From Methylophaga sp. (GTDB taxonomy: Bacteria; Pseudomonadota; Gammaproteobacteria; Nitrosococcales; Methylophagaceae), in contig NZ_JAUSCC010000001.1 in the NCBI RefSeq assembly GCF_030651745.1, positions 1 to 6,527 on the forward strand: a stretch of DNA of 6,527 bases. The letters are read 5' to 3'. Made by a program: the position numbers and the translations under genes. Numbering within the stretch: position 1 is the first letter of the stretch; each line of letters opens with the position of its first letter. Positions 1 to 6,455 of the stretch are shown piece after piece. The notes beneath the pieces are model-generated. The model saw nothing but the letters and a program-made list of their open reading frames with translations. It was not told the origin of the DNA and did not search any database.

Positions 1-339
1 TTATTTCAAGAGCATTTGCTATATAGTAGCGATTAACATGGCAATGCGCATAAAACAGTTTCCCGATAACAACAGAGCATAGTTAATCATCAATTTTAAT
101 GACCGCTGATGGCAATCGCGAATGGCAGCTGTTGGCCGTTACCGGATGACCAGAAACCTCAAGTTTTTACTTTACCAGTGGCTGCTTTGGGGGTATTTTA
201 ATTTGAGGGTAATGGTGTTATGAGCTGCTATTATTTTAGGAATTTGGTTGCCATAGTGCTAGTTTGCAATTTATCCAACCGAGGCAACGAGCAATATCCA
301 AACACATAACCGCCCGAATCTTTAGAACAGGAGGGGCTT
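1..339. other. AT-rich intergenic stretch, no convincing gene
   Basis: No open reading frame with a plausible start, ribosome binding site and length is visible on either strand. The stretch is mostly AT-rich, with a short GC-richer island around 101-155 that contains the hexamer ATGGCA twice (109-114 and 122-127). A weak sigma70-like pair may lie at 248-253 (TTGCCA) and about 270-275 (TTTATC), which would serve the membrane-protein gene starting at 340, but the -10 match is poor. I see no tRNA, attachment site or strong terminator hairpin here. Confidence 0.5.
329..334 (+). promoter_or_regulatory. Strong ribosome binding site for the gene at 340
   Basis: A perfect AGGAGG lies 5 bases before the ATG at 340. 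This fixes the start of the membrane-protein gene and argues that it is a real, translated gene although its product is not recognised. Confidence 0.8.
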
Positions 340-969
340 ATGGAATCCTTTTTACTGATCATCGCTATCGCTTCATCCCTCTGCCTCCTTATTGCAGTCT
401 ATCGGCTGAACACCGTGCTGAGCAAAATTCAACACAATACCGGCACTTCATTCCTAATGGATAAAACGTTGGTTGGTTTGAACCTGACTGGCAAGTGGCT
501 GACATTATTTGGCGCAGTGGCGACCTTCCCAATGTCGATAGGATTGATTTTTTTTGCAGATAGCAGCGTCAAATGGGTTGTTTATTTAGGCGTTGCCGGT
601 TGCCTGGCGATAATGGCTGCCGCTATGCTGTTGATGCCAGCTTTACTGGGTTTCATTATAACCCGGCCTATTCAAGTCAAAATGATGGTTAACCGATTAA
701 TTCGCGTCATTTTGCACCAAGCGAAGCAATTGATTAGGAATAAACCCTTTTTCTGGTGGGTTGCAAGCCTACTACTGGCAGTACTTTCCTTCCCACAACT
801 AGAAGAATGGATCAGTGGCGCTGTTTATGTAATTGAGATTTTCTTGGCTGGACGTTTGGGGTTACTTGATGAAATTGACCATGATTTTGAAGCGAAGTGG
901 GGAGGTTCTGCTTACAACTATGCCACGTGTAAATGGGATGACGGTTATCAAGAAGGTGGTCTCTATTGA
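340..969 (+). CDS. Unrecognised multi-pass membrane protein
   Basis: This encodes a 209-residue protein that I cannot assign to a family. Hydrophobic segments lie at about residues 3-21, 53-73 and 78-107 (long enough for one or two helices), with shorter ones near 138-152 and 158-173, so it is predicted to be an integral inner-membrane protein. The region around 110-135 is basic (RLIRVILHQAKQLIRNK) and probably cytoplasmic. The last 35 residues are hydrophilic, rich in Asp/Glu, Trp and Tyr, with a single Cys near 197. The ATG has a perfect AGGAGG 5 bases upstream. It is convergent with the conjugation operon and separated from it by 33 bases, so it is not part of that transcription unit. It is more AT-rich than the core transfer genes, which may mean a separate origin. 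It could be an accessory or cargo gene of the element; no function can be inferred. Confidence 0.75.
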   Translation: MESFLLIIAIASSLCLLIAVYRLNTVLSKIQHNTGTSFLMDKTLVGLNLTGKWLTLFGAVATFPMSIGLIFFADSSVKWVVYLGVAGCLAIMAAAMLLMPALLGFIITRPIQVKMMVNRLIRVILHQAKQLIRNKPFFWWVASLLLAVLSFPQLEEWISGAVYVIEIFLAGRLGLLDEIDHDFEAKWGGSAYNYATCKWDDGYQEGGLY

Positions 970-1002
970 CTGAATTGAGGCATAGCCACATTGATTTGAA
1001 AT
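970..1002. other. 33-bp convergent intergenic gap
   Basis: This short gap lies between the stop of the plus-strand membrane-protein gene (TGA, 967-969) and the stop of the last operon gene (TAG, 1003-1005 on the minus strand). I see no stable hairpin with a T-tract, so no intrinsic terminator can be called for either unit. Confidence 0.5.
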
Positions 1003-1884
1003 CTATGACATAAAAACAAATAATAACAGCATCATTACCGCAGTGGCTCGTATGATATTGGACTGCATGACCATGATAGAGATACTGTTTTCACCCCACA
1101 ATTTGAATTGGCCCCAGACCACAAAAGCGGTCCATAAAAACAGTAGGGTTGCGATAATCGACTGTATCGCAGTTTTAAGAGTTTGATAGCTGACGCCGCC
1201 TGCACCGCTAGTAAATGCCGCCGAAGATGTTATCAACGGTTTTCCGGCAGCGGTACCTGAAGGTTGAACGCCAGCGCTCCCGTTACCCCCCGTACTGACG
1301 GAACCGGCACTGCCTCCGGCGGTGACATTGCCGGTAATTGCTGCCAGGTTATAACCATTAAACGCCGTGATGTACTGGGTAATGGCGGTGTTATTGGCAT
1401 CACGGGGGACTTGAACACCGTTGGATGTTAAAAACGTTTTAAGCCCTCCGACCCCGACCAGATGAGCGCCGGCCAATAAACCCGATTCGGTCATGACGAT
1501 TCCGGCTACCGTTTGGCCCAGATAACGGTCCAGCCCTAAATTTCGTATAAAACCCCACTGCTTGCTGTTGTAATCATTGATCGCTTGGGTTTGCCCTGCC
1601 GCGTTGGCTAAAAAATCGGCTTTGCTGTGAATCCCGTTCTTCCCGGTCCAGGTACCTGTCCAGTCATTGGTATTCGGCGTGTGATCTTTTTGGTAATAAC
1701 CGGCATCGATCAAGGCGCTCTCCCCCATCTGATAACTGCCCAAAAAGCCGTAGCGATTGACACTACCGGGATTGTTGCTGGATTCTCTGGCACTGAGCGC
1801 CGCCAAGTAATCGCTGTATTCAGAAGCCGCCCACACCACACCTGAGATGAACAAGCCCATGATCAGTTGCCTGGCCTTTTTCAT
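1003..1884 (-). CDS. Lysozyme-like peptidoglycan hydrolase fused to a TIGR03758/DUF3262-like two-helix C-terminus
   Basis: This 293-residue protein appears to have two modules. Residues 1-19 are a signal peptide (basic KKAR start, hydrophobic core, VWA before the likely cleavage site). Residues 22-185 look like a lysozyme/lytic transglycosylase: ARESSNNP carries the probable catalytic Glu34, followed by GFLGSYQMGE, a GLLAGAHLVG motif near 135-144 and ITQYITAFNGYN near 168-179. A Gly/Ser-rich linker spans about 186-222. The end, 223-293, begins AAFTSGAGGVSYQTL and has two membrane helices (about 238-258 and 277-292), the pattern I know from the separate TIGR03758/DUF3262 proteins of integrative elements. 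The likely role is local opening of peptidoglycan for the mating channel, with the enzyme anchored in the inner membrane. It is the last gene of the operon, 6 bases after the preceding stop. The hydrolase call is firm; the C-terminal assignment is from memory of the family pattern. Confidence 0.85.
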   Translation of the reverse strand: MKKARQLIMGLFISGVVWAASEYSDYLAALSARESSNNPGSVNRYGFLGSYQMGESALIDAGYYQKDHTPNTNDWTGTWTGKNGIHSKADFLANAAGQTQAINDYNSKQWGFIRNLGLDRYLGQTVAGIVMTESGLLAGAHLVGVGGLKTFLTSNGVQVPRDANNTAITQYITAFNGYNLAAITGNVTAGGSAGSVSTGGNGSAGVQPSGTAAGKPLITSSAAFTSGAGGVSYQTLKTAIQSIIATLLFLWTAFVVWGQFKLWGENSISIMVMQSNIIRATAVMMLLLFVFMS

Positions 1885-1890
1885 AACGCT

Positions 1891-2346
1891 TTACTCTGAG
1901 CCGGAGGTTAATGCTTGTAACTGCCCCGCCCCATAACGAAAGTAAAGCACTTTGGTCTGCGTTGGACAGCATAAAGGATCGTTTGGACCCTGAACTTTCG
2001 TTTCAACCGAAAGCGGTCCATTCGGTTGCGCGGACCCAAACCCGTCCACCATGCCGACAACCGGGATAGTGGCCAGAATCTGCCACTGATTCTGCTGTTT
2101 TGACACAATGCTTAACTGATTACGCCAATAGATCGGCCCGATGATCGTCCATAAGACTGCCTGTTCTAAACCGAGTTTACTGACGTCTAATTCTACTGGC
2201 ATGCTCTGTTGAATCTGGGCTTCTTCTCGGGTATCCAGTTGTTGTTTCAATACATCTTCCAGCGCCGAATCACGGGGTTCTGCCCTGGCAATGGAAAGTC
2301 CTATAACCAATAAAATGAAGCTAAATGACAGTGTATTAAGATGCAT
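1891..2346 (-). CDS. Small exported protein with a CCPT motif, function unknown
   Basis: This is a 151-residue protein with a clear signal peptide: a hydrophobic run at residues 6-19 and an ARA cleavage site after residue 22. There is no lipobox Cys at that position, so it should be a soluble periplasmic protein. The mature N-terminus (23-58) is charged and probably helical (DVLKQQLDTREEAQIQQ). The rest looks like a beta-rich domain with VLWTIIGPIYWRNQLSIV (65-82), then GMVDGFG, then CCPTQTKVLYFRYGAGQL (126-143). An adjacent Cys pair followed by Pro and then a Tyr/Phe strand recalls LppP/LprE-type and related periplasmic proteins, but that resemblance is weak and from memory. It starts 20 bases after the TraG-like gene and ends 6 bases before the hydrolase gene, so it is almost certainly co-transcribed with both and may act in the periplasm with them. 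The ribosome binding site is weak (AGAG). Confidence 0.75.
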   Translation of the reverse strand: MHLNTLSFSFILLVIGLSIARAEPRDSALEDVLKQQLDTREEAQIQQSMPVELDVSKLGLEQAVLWTIIGPIYWRNQLSIVSKQQNQWQILATIPVVGMVDGFGSAQPNGPLSVETKVQGPNDPLCCPTQTKVLYFRYGAGQLQALTSGSE

Positions 2347-2366
2347 AGTCGCTCTTTTGTTAATGC

Positions 2367-3887
2367 TTATTTGATGAGCTTGGTGGCCGCTTTTTCAGCT
2401 GCAGCTCCACCTGTCTTACCTGCGGCACCAGCATAGTCTCTCATTCTATTGACACTGCTAATGATTTCACTCCCTACCCGATGTCCCGCCCAACCCAACA
2501 CTCCGGACCAAAACATCGGCAGGACGACAAACAAACCGGCAATCACAAAATCAACGACCATAGCCACCACCAGATTGTTTTGACTGACCGCATCCTGCAG
2601 TTGAAACCAGGCGGGCTGAATGGCATTCACTAAATGAGTGTCCAGCCAGTGGGCAACCGCCCATAAGACGGTCCAGAACTTGACCGAGAAGACGAGAATC
2701 GACATGAACACCACCTTGCTGAGATCGTACGCTGAAAACAGTAAATAGAACGGCATCAGCAGATAGATCAGCATCAGGATCACGGCCTGGACGATCGGTG
2801 CGGCCGCTTTTATCATGTACAGTGCCGGGTAAAAGGACAAGGCTTCCAACAGTCCGCCAAAGGTTGCGGCGATCGATTGGGCGCTGGTGGTCAGGCCCGG
2901 ATCGTTATAGCTATTGAGATCGCGCAGGCCATTAAAGTAACCCGCCTCGCGCGCAATCAGCGTTTTCAGCGCGATCTCTTCAACATCCTGCTGGGGCTTG
3001 CCGGCTAAACTGGCCACTGTGGTTTTAAAGTCGGTCAAGTGTGAAGTTTCAATTTGGCCGACCAGGGCATCGCGCAGCCCGATTTTATTGATATGGCCCT
3101 GCCCGGTCCACCACTGGGCACAGGTTGGCTTGCCGTCTTTGGGCAGATAGACGGCCGGGTTGTATTCCAGATCCCGGTTTTTATCGTAACTAAAGCCGGT
3201 GATGTTGGTGCGGGCGCGCAAGCTCTGATAGGCCCCGTTCAGCAGGTAGGTTGAACCCAACCAATACAGATCCTCCTGAGCGGGGTTGTTGGGCAGGGTC
3301 TGGGGATTATCCAGAAGCACGGCCATCGCCGGGGTATAACAGTCGTTAAAAAACAACCGGGCTTGCTGCCTCAGCTGAGGATCCTGAATGCGGGCGTTGC
3401 TGATTTTAAACGACGTGAGCCGGATATCGGCACTGCAGGGGATGCCGACAATCGCTGCCGCATTGATGCCGCCGCTTAAGGCCAACACGCCGTACCACCA
3501 CAGGGGGATTTTGGCACTGACGCCGCCTAACGCCGCATGGCTAAACGTGCTGTCATACGTGGTGCCGGTGTTTCCGCCGCTGACCGTTTGGCCACTCGCA
3601 CAGGCTTTGGTGTAACTGAGTCCGGTATGCTGAAGGGTCAACGTCGGTTGCACCGCCAGCACGATGACGGTAAACATCGCGAACAGTTCGATTTCAATCC
3701 GGCGTAGCGAAGTGCTGGACGCATCTTTGGCTTCCTGGCTTTTGATGGGCTCGGCGATATTGCGCAGCAGCAGAGCGATAAACGGCAGATACGCCAGACC
3801 GGTCTGAACCAGGATATCCCAGAACAGGCCGTACAGCGACCAGCCAAACTGGCTGAGGTAGATTTCCAGATAGGAGGAGACACTCAT
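2367..3887 (-). CDS. Conjugal transfer protein, TraG N-terminal-domain family
   Basis: This is an inner-membrane component of the mating apparatus, 506 residues from the ATG at 3887. I prefer that start to the more distant in-frame ATG at 4037 because the 3887 start overlaps the preceding stop (ATGA) and begins with the family-typical MSVSSYLEIYLSQFGW; the extra 50 residues would simply translate the upstream gene in another frame. Helices lie at about 18-42, 65-86, 130-150, 362-386, 388-412 and 440-465, with a large periplasmic loop between 150 and 360 holding Cys151, Cys183 (FFNDCYTPA) and Cys256. The short Ala/Lys-rich tail shows that this is the stand-alone N-terminal-type protein of integrative elements, without the long C-terminal entry-exclusion domain of F-plasmid TraG. 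By family it should act in mating-pair stabilisation or assembly; partner contacts are inferred only. It follows the small three-helix protein directly, as expected for this element class. Confidence 0.92.
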   Translation of the reverse strand: MSVSSYLEIYLSQFGWSLYGLFWDILVQTGLAYLPFIALLLRNIAEPIKSQEAKDASSTSLRRIEIELFAMFTVIVLAVQPTLTLQHTGLSYTKACASGQTVSGGNTGTTYDSTFSHAALGGVSAKIPLWWYGVLALSGGINAAAIVGIPCSADIRLTSFKISNARIQDPQLRQQARLFFNDCYTPAMAVLLDNPQTLPNNPAQEDLYWLGSTYLLNGAYQSLRARTNITGFSYDKNRDLEYNPAVYLPKDGKPTCAQWWTGQGHINKIGLRDALVGQIETSHLTDFKTTVASLAGKPQQDVEEIALKTLIAREAGYFNGLRDLNSYNDPGLTTSAQSIAATFGGLLEALSFYPALYMIKAAAPIVQAVILMLIYLLMPFYLLFSAYDLSKVVFMSILVFSVKFWTVLWAVAHWLDTHLVNAIQPAWFQLQDAVSQNNLVVAMVVDFVIAGLFVVLPMFWSGVLGWAGHRVGSEIISSVNRMRDYAGAAGKTGGAAAEKAATKLIK

Positions 3888-4276
3888 GCTAAACCTGCCT
3901 TCAGTTCTATCAGTATTTCGGCACAATCCGCTAAGCGCGCTTGGCAAAAGACCAGCTCCATCACAAGCAGCCACCCGGCCATTCGCCATCGATAAACATG
4001 AAGCCTGATGGCTTGTCCGGCAGTCAGCTTGGCCCATTCGGCATAGCGCGAGACCAGGTCAGGCCAGCCAGCGATCAGCAGAATCAATAACGTCAGCCGC
4101 CAAAGCAGTAACCAATCTCTGGCGTTATGGATGAGTTGATTCAGCCCCCGCAGCGAATAATAAGCAGTGGCCAGCCCTAAAATCAACACGGTAATAAGCA
4201 GCGTGACGCACAAAAACACGTGAACGAATAGGCGATCTCTGCGATTTTGGTCGCCAGATTCAGTTCGATACCTCAT
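3884..4276 (-). CDS. Small three-helix membrane protein of the conjugation operon
   Basis: This is a 130-residue integral membrane protein. Helices are predicted at about residues 16-40, 55-74 and 97-112; a charged N-terminus (RYRTESGDQNRRDR) and a basic loop (RLHVYRWR) suggest which ends are cytoplasmic. There is no enzymatic motif. Its start overlaps the stop of the TIGR03755 gene (ATGA), and its own stop overlaps the start of the TraG-like gene in the same way, so all three are probably translationally coupled. A GGAGGT at 4285-4290 stands 8 bases before the ATG. A small poorly conserved membrane protein commonly sits between TIGR03755 and the TraG-like gene in PFGI-1-type elements, and this looks like the equivalent. 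That is an inference from position and size, not from sequence motifs. Confidence 0.82.
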   Translation of the reverse strand: MRYRTESGDQNRRDRLFVHVFLCVTLLITVLILGLATAYYSLRGLNQLIHNARDWLLLWRLTLLILLIAGWPDLVSRYAEWAKLTAGQAIRLHVYRWRMAGWLLVMELVFCQARLADCAEILIELKAGLA

Positions 4277-5658
4277 GGCTTGATACCTCCCCCATCAATA
4301 ATGGCGGCATCAGAGCCGGCGGCGGGTTGCACGGTCCGTCCCCGTTGCTTGTGTTGTTGTTGCAATTGCAAGATCAGCGCGGCTGTTTTGGAGGCCAATT
4401 CGTTATGGATTTGCCGTTCGAACAGCACATTACTGATCTCCCGGTCCAATTGACTAATGGCTTCTTGTAGCACCCCCGTGGCCTGGGTGGCACTGAGATT
4501 GGGTTCGCGGCTGGCGGTCAATAACAGACGCCGGATCAGCATAGCTTTTTCCACCGTGCGGGTCATCGCCGCTTCCGAAGCCAGTTTACTGATCGCCACC
4601 GCTTGCTCGGAGGGTTTCAGGGTCTTCAGCGCGGTAATGACATCGCGGTTGATCAACACCGCGTCGCTGGAGACTTTTTCAAGATTGGCCAGGGTGGCGG
4701 GGGTGGTTCCGGCCACCAGACGGGTCAAGTCCTGATGAATGACCGCCATGTCATTTTCGACAGTGGGCAATAAGCCGTGCCCGGGGATGGTTTCCACCGG
4801 ATGATTGTCGTGGGTACGAATATGCACATCGCCCAAGACCTCGACGGCCCATGCCGAGGCCTTGCCAGGCTCTGGAAACACCTGAACCAGGCGGGGCGCG
4901 CTGCCTTTGCCGGTGCTGGGCTTTGCGGTGTCATCGGCCTTGCGGTTCAACGTCAGGTTATATCCGGCCAGCACACCGTCCTGGGTCACCTGGATCGGGG
5001 CTTGCTTGACGCCCCCGGCTTTCTTACCGCCAATCCAGGGAATGCCGTTTTCACCGTTGGCCTGTTGGACGTTTTCCTTGGCCTGAACCACATCGACTTT
5101 AGCACTGCCGAAGCCGCTTTTCCCCATCTGGACCTTCCAGTCGATGATTTTCGACAAATCCGTCCAGCCGGCATAGGGATTTTGGCCTTGGCGGATGGCT
5201 TGTTCATAGTCTTCACAAGTTCTATTGGCCAGCGCGACCGATGCTTCTGCCCGGATCACGGCATTTTGAAACAAATCGTAAAGCCCCGGGTCGATACGCT
5301 GTAAGATTAAGGCCGGAAGGCCCCCGATGGCACCGGATACGGCCTGGGTTGCGCCGTTGAGCAAGCCATTACCGGCGCCTTTCAGGTTATTGAGAAGATT
5401 GGTCAAGCCCAGGGTCGGATCGAAATTACCGCAGCTGTAACCGAGCCCGTATTCCAAGGCGCCGTTGACGGTATGGGTATTGACCTGGGTGTTGGCCGGC
5501 ACCGATATCGACCGGGCACCGCCGATTTCATAATAAAACTCACTGTTGTCGCTGTTCGCCAAAGGCGCGGCCAAAACTTGAGCATTCAGGTTAATGAGTA
5601 ACACTAAGCCGGTGGCTGCTCTGAAACGCGGGAATGTGGTTTGTGCATTGCCGTTCAA
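4273..5658 (-). CDS. Integrating conjugative element protein, TIGR03755 (PFL_4711) family
   Basis: This is an exported protein of the MPF_G-type transfer system, 461 residues from a TTG start at 5658. I chose the TTG because GGAGGT lies 6 bases upstream, because it overlaps the preceding stop, and because it puts a signal peptide (hydrophobic core about 15-29, AQVLA) at the N-terminus. The in-frame ATG at 5745 would bury that signal behind 29 residues read out of the previous gene. Family landmarks are FYYEIGG (41-47), SCGNFDP (75-81), GGLPALILQRIDPGLYDLFQ (112-131), NGIPWIGGKKAGG (204-216) and a long helical, probably coiled-coil C-terminal half (about 300-440). Only Cys76 and Cys148 remain; where I expect a CxxC in relatives the sequence is RTHDNHP (281-287). 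It ends in a Gly-rich tail and couples to the next gene by an ATGA overlap. Its precise role in pilus or channel assembly is not known to me. Confidence 0.92.
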   Translation of the reverse strand: MNGNAQTTFPRFRAATGLVLLINLNAQVLAAPLANSDNSEFYYEIGGARSISVPANTQVNTHTVNGALEYGLGYSCGNFDPTLGLTNLLNNLKGAGNGLLNGATQAVSGAIGGLPALILQRIDPGLYDLFQNAVIRAEASVALANRTCEDYEQAIRQGQNPYAGWTDLSKIIDWKVQMGKSGFGSAKVDVVQAKENVQQANGENGIPWIGGKKAGGVKQAPIQVTQDGVLAGYNLTLNRKADDTAKPSTGKGSAPRLVQVFPEPGKASAWAVEVLGDVHIRTHDNHPVETIPGHGLLPTVENDMAVIHQDLTRLVAGTTPATLANLEKVSSDAVLINRDVITALKTLKPSEQAVAISKLASEAAMTRTVEKAMLIRRLLLTASREPNLSATQATGVLQEAISQLDREISNVLFERQIHNELASKTAALILQLQQQHKQRGRTVQPAAGSDAAIIDGGGIKP

Positions 5659-6386
5659 TTTTTCACCTCCGGACTGGGATAGGCCATAAAATCGATGACG
5701 ATCAACGCGCCCTTCCTGATTTGGCAACAGGTATACGGCCGCCATAAGGCATGGCGGTAGTTGCCGTCCTCCGCGACCCGTCCCCCGCCCCAGCCGGTTG
5801 GATCGTCCCGGTCATTGCGGCCGAACAACAGGCACTGCTCCAGCTTGGGGGACGTGGGCTGCCACCAGCCTTGCTTGTTGGTGTTTTCAAGCAGACTGCC
5901 GGGTGACCACGTTATTTTTTTATTGTTGATAAACCGCCTCTTGCCCAAAATGCTGCGGTACTGATGCGGCTCGCCTTGGCGGGTAATGATGTCGCCGACC
6001 CGCTGCGCGATCACGGCCGCCGCTTTCGGCGCTTCTGCCTGCAGGGTCCAGCCGGTTCGGGGATACACCGCCCCCCAACTGTTGAGCGGCCAGCGGCCAA
6101 TGTCCCGCTGCCCCGGCACCCAGGCCGCCGGATTCAAGGCATCGAGACCGCCCCACCGCCAGGCCGGTTGGTCGGCTGTTGAGACAAAATACGGCGACCC
6201 GGCGCGGGTGTTGGACGGGCAATAGATGCGCCCGGTCAGCGGATGACCGACCGCCACGGCATCTTGTTGAATCAGCGTGGTGTGATTGCGGTGCGGGGTC
6301 GCTTGGCGCTGAGGGTCTTCAACCCGGGCTGTGCCTTGGGGATGGGTTATCTGCACCAGCACATCCGGATTGAAATGACCGATTTT
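5655..6386 (-). pseudogene. 5'-truncated TIGR03756 (PFL_4710, TraU-related) conjugation gene
   Basis: Only the C-terminal part of this periplasmic assembly protein is left. Recognisable family similarity starts at KIGHFNPD (6386 downwards) and continues through AVAVGHPL, YCPSNTRAGSPYF, AWRW, WPLNSWGAVYPRTGWT, a long PKAAAVIAQRVGDIITRQG helix, GWGGGRV and LWRPYTCCQ to a normal end at 5655. The usual N-terminus, with signal peptide and Cys-rich segment (by my memory of the family about 80 residues), is missing because unrelated sequence begins at about 6387. Read through the junction, the frame hits a TAG at 6411-6413. The only conventional start left in frame is a GTG at 6362, giving 235 residues, but it has no convincing ribosome binding site and no export signal. 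The product is therefore probably not made or not exported. Its end is coupled to the TIGR03755 start by a TTGA overlap. Confidence 0.85.
5665..5670 (-). promoter_or_regulatory. Ribosome binding site that fixes a TTG start
   Basis: On the minus strand GGAGGT is followed by GAAAAA and then TTG at 5658-5656. The TTG overlaps the TGA stop (5657-5655) of the preceding gene as TTGA. This is the main reason for placing the TIGR03755 start at 5658 and not at the upstream ATG. Confidence 0.8.
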
Positions 6387-6426
6387 CCTAAAAAGAGCAG
6401 TTAAAACTTGCTAAACTATCTCAAGT

Positions 6427-6440
6427 AATTGATATCAATT
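6427..6440. repeat. 14-bp perfect palindrome upstream of the partial gene
   Basis: AATTGATATCAATT is its own reverse complement and lies 15 bases before the ATG at 6456. With flanking TCTCAA and GAGA it can extend to a longer bulged inverted repeat. It could be an operator or a hairpin limiting read-through into the putative transposase; nothing in the sequence decides between these. Confidence 0.5.
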
Positions 6441-6455
6441 GAGAATGAGGCGCTT

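Noticed and set aside
264..464. 66-codon plus-strand open frame overlapping the start of the membrane-protein gene
   Set aside because: It has no ribosome binding site and overlaps in another frame a gene with a perfect AGGAGG and a clear membrane-protein pattern.
3888..4037. 50-residue N-terminal extension of the TraG-like protein
   Set aside because: It is the out-of-frame translation of the upstream three-helix protein gene; the ATG at 3887 fits the family N-terminus and the ATGA overlap.
4777..5304. 175-codon plus-strand open frame inside the TIGR03755 gene
   Set aside because: It lies wholly antisense to a recognisable family member, has no domain signal or ribosome binding site, and is explained by the GC-rich codons of the opposite strand.
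5986..6373. Plus-strand open frames across the truncated TIGR03756 gene
   Set aside because: They are antisense to well-matched family motifs (WPLNSWGAVYPRTGW, GWGGGRV) and are low-complexity Pro/Arg-rich products typical of shadow frames.
6387..6455. Outward minus-strand promoter in the insertion end
   Set aside because: TTGATA and TTGAGA hexamers occur on the minus strand, but no -10 match at 16-18 bases spacing is good enough to call.
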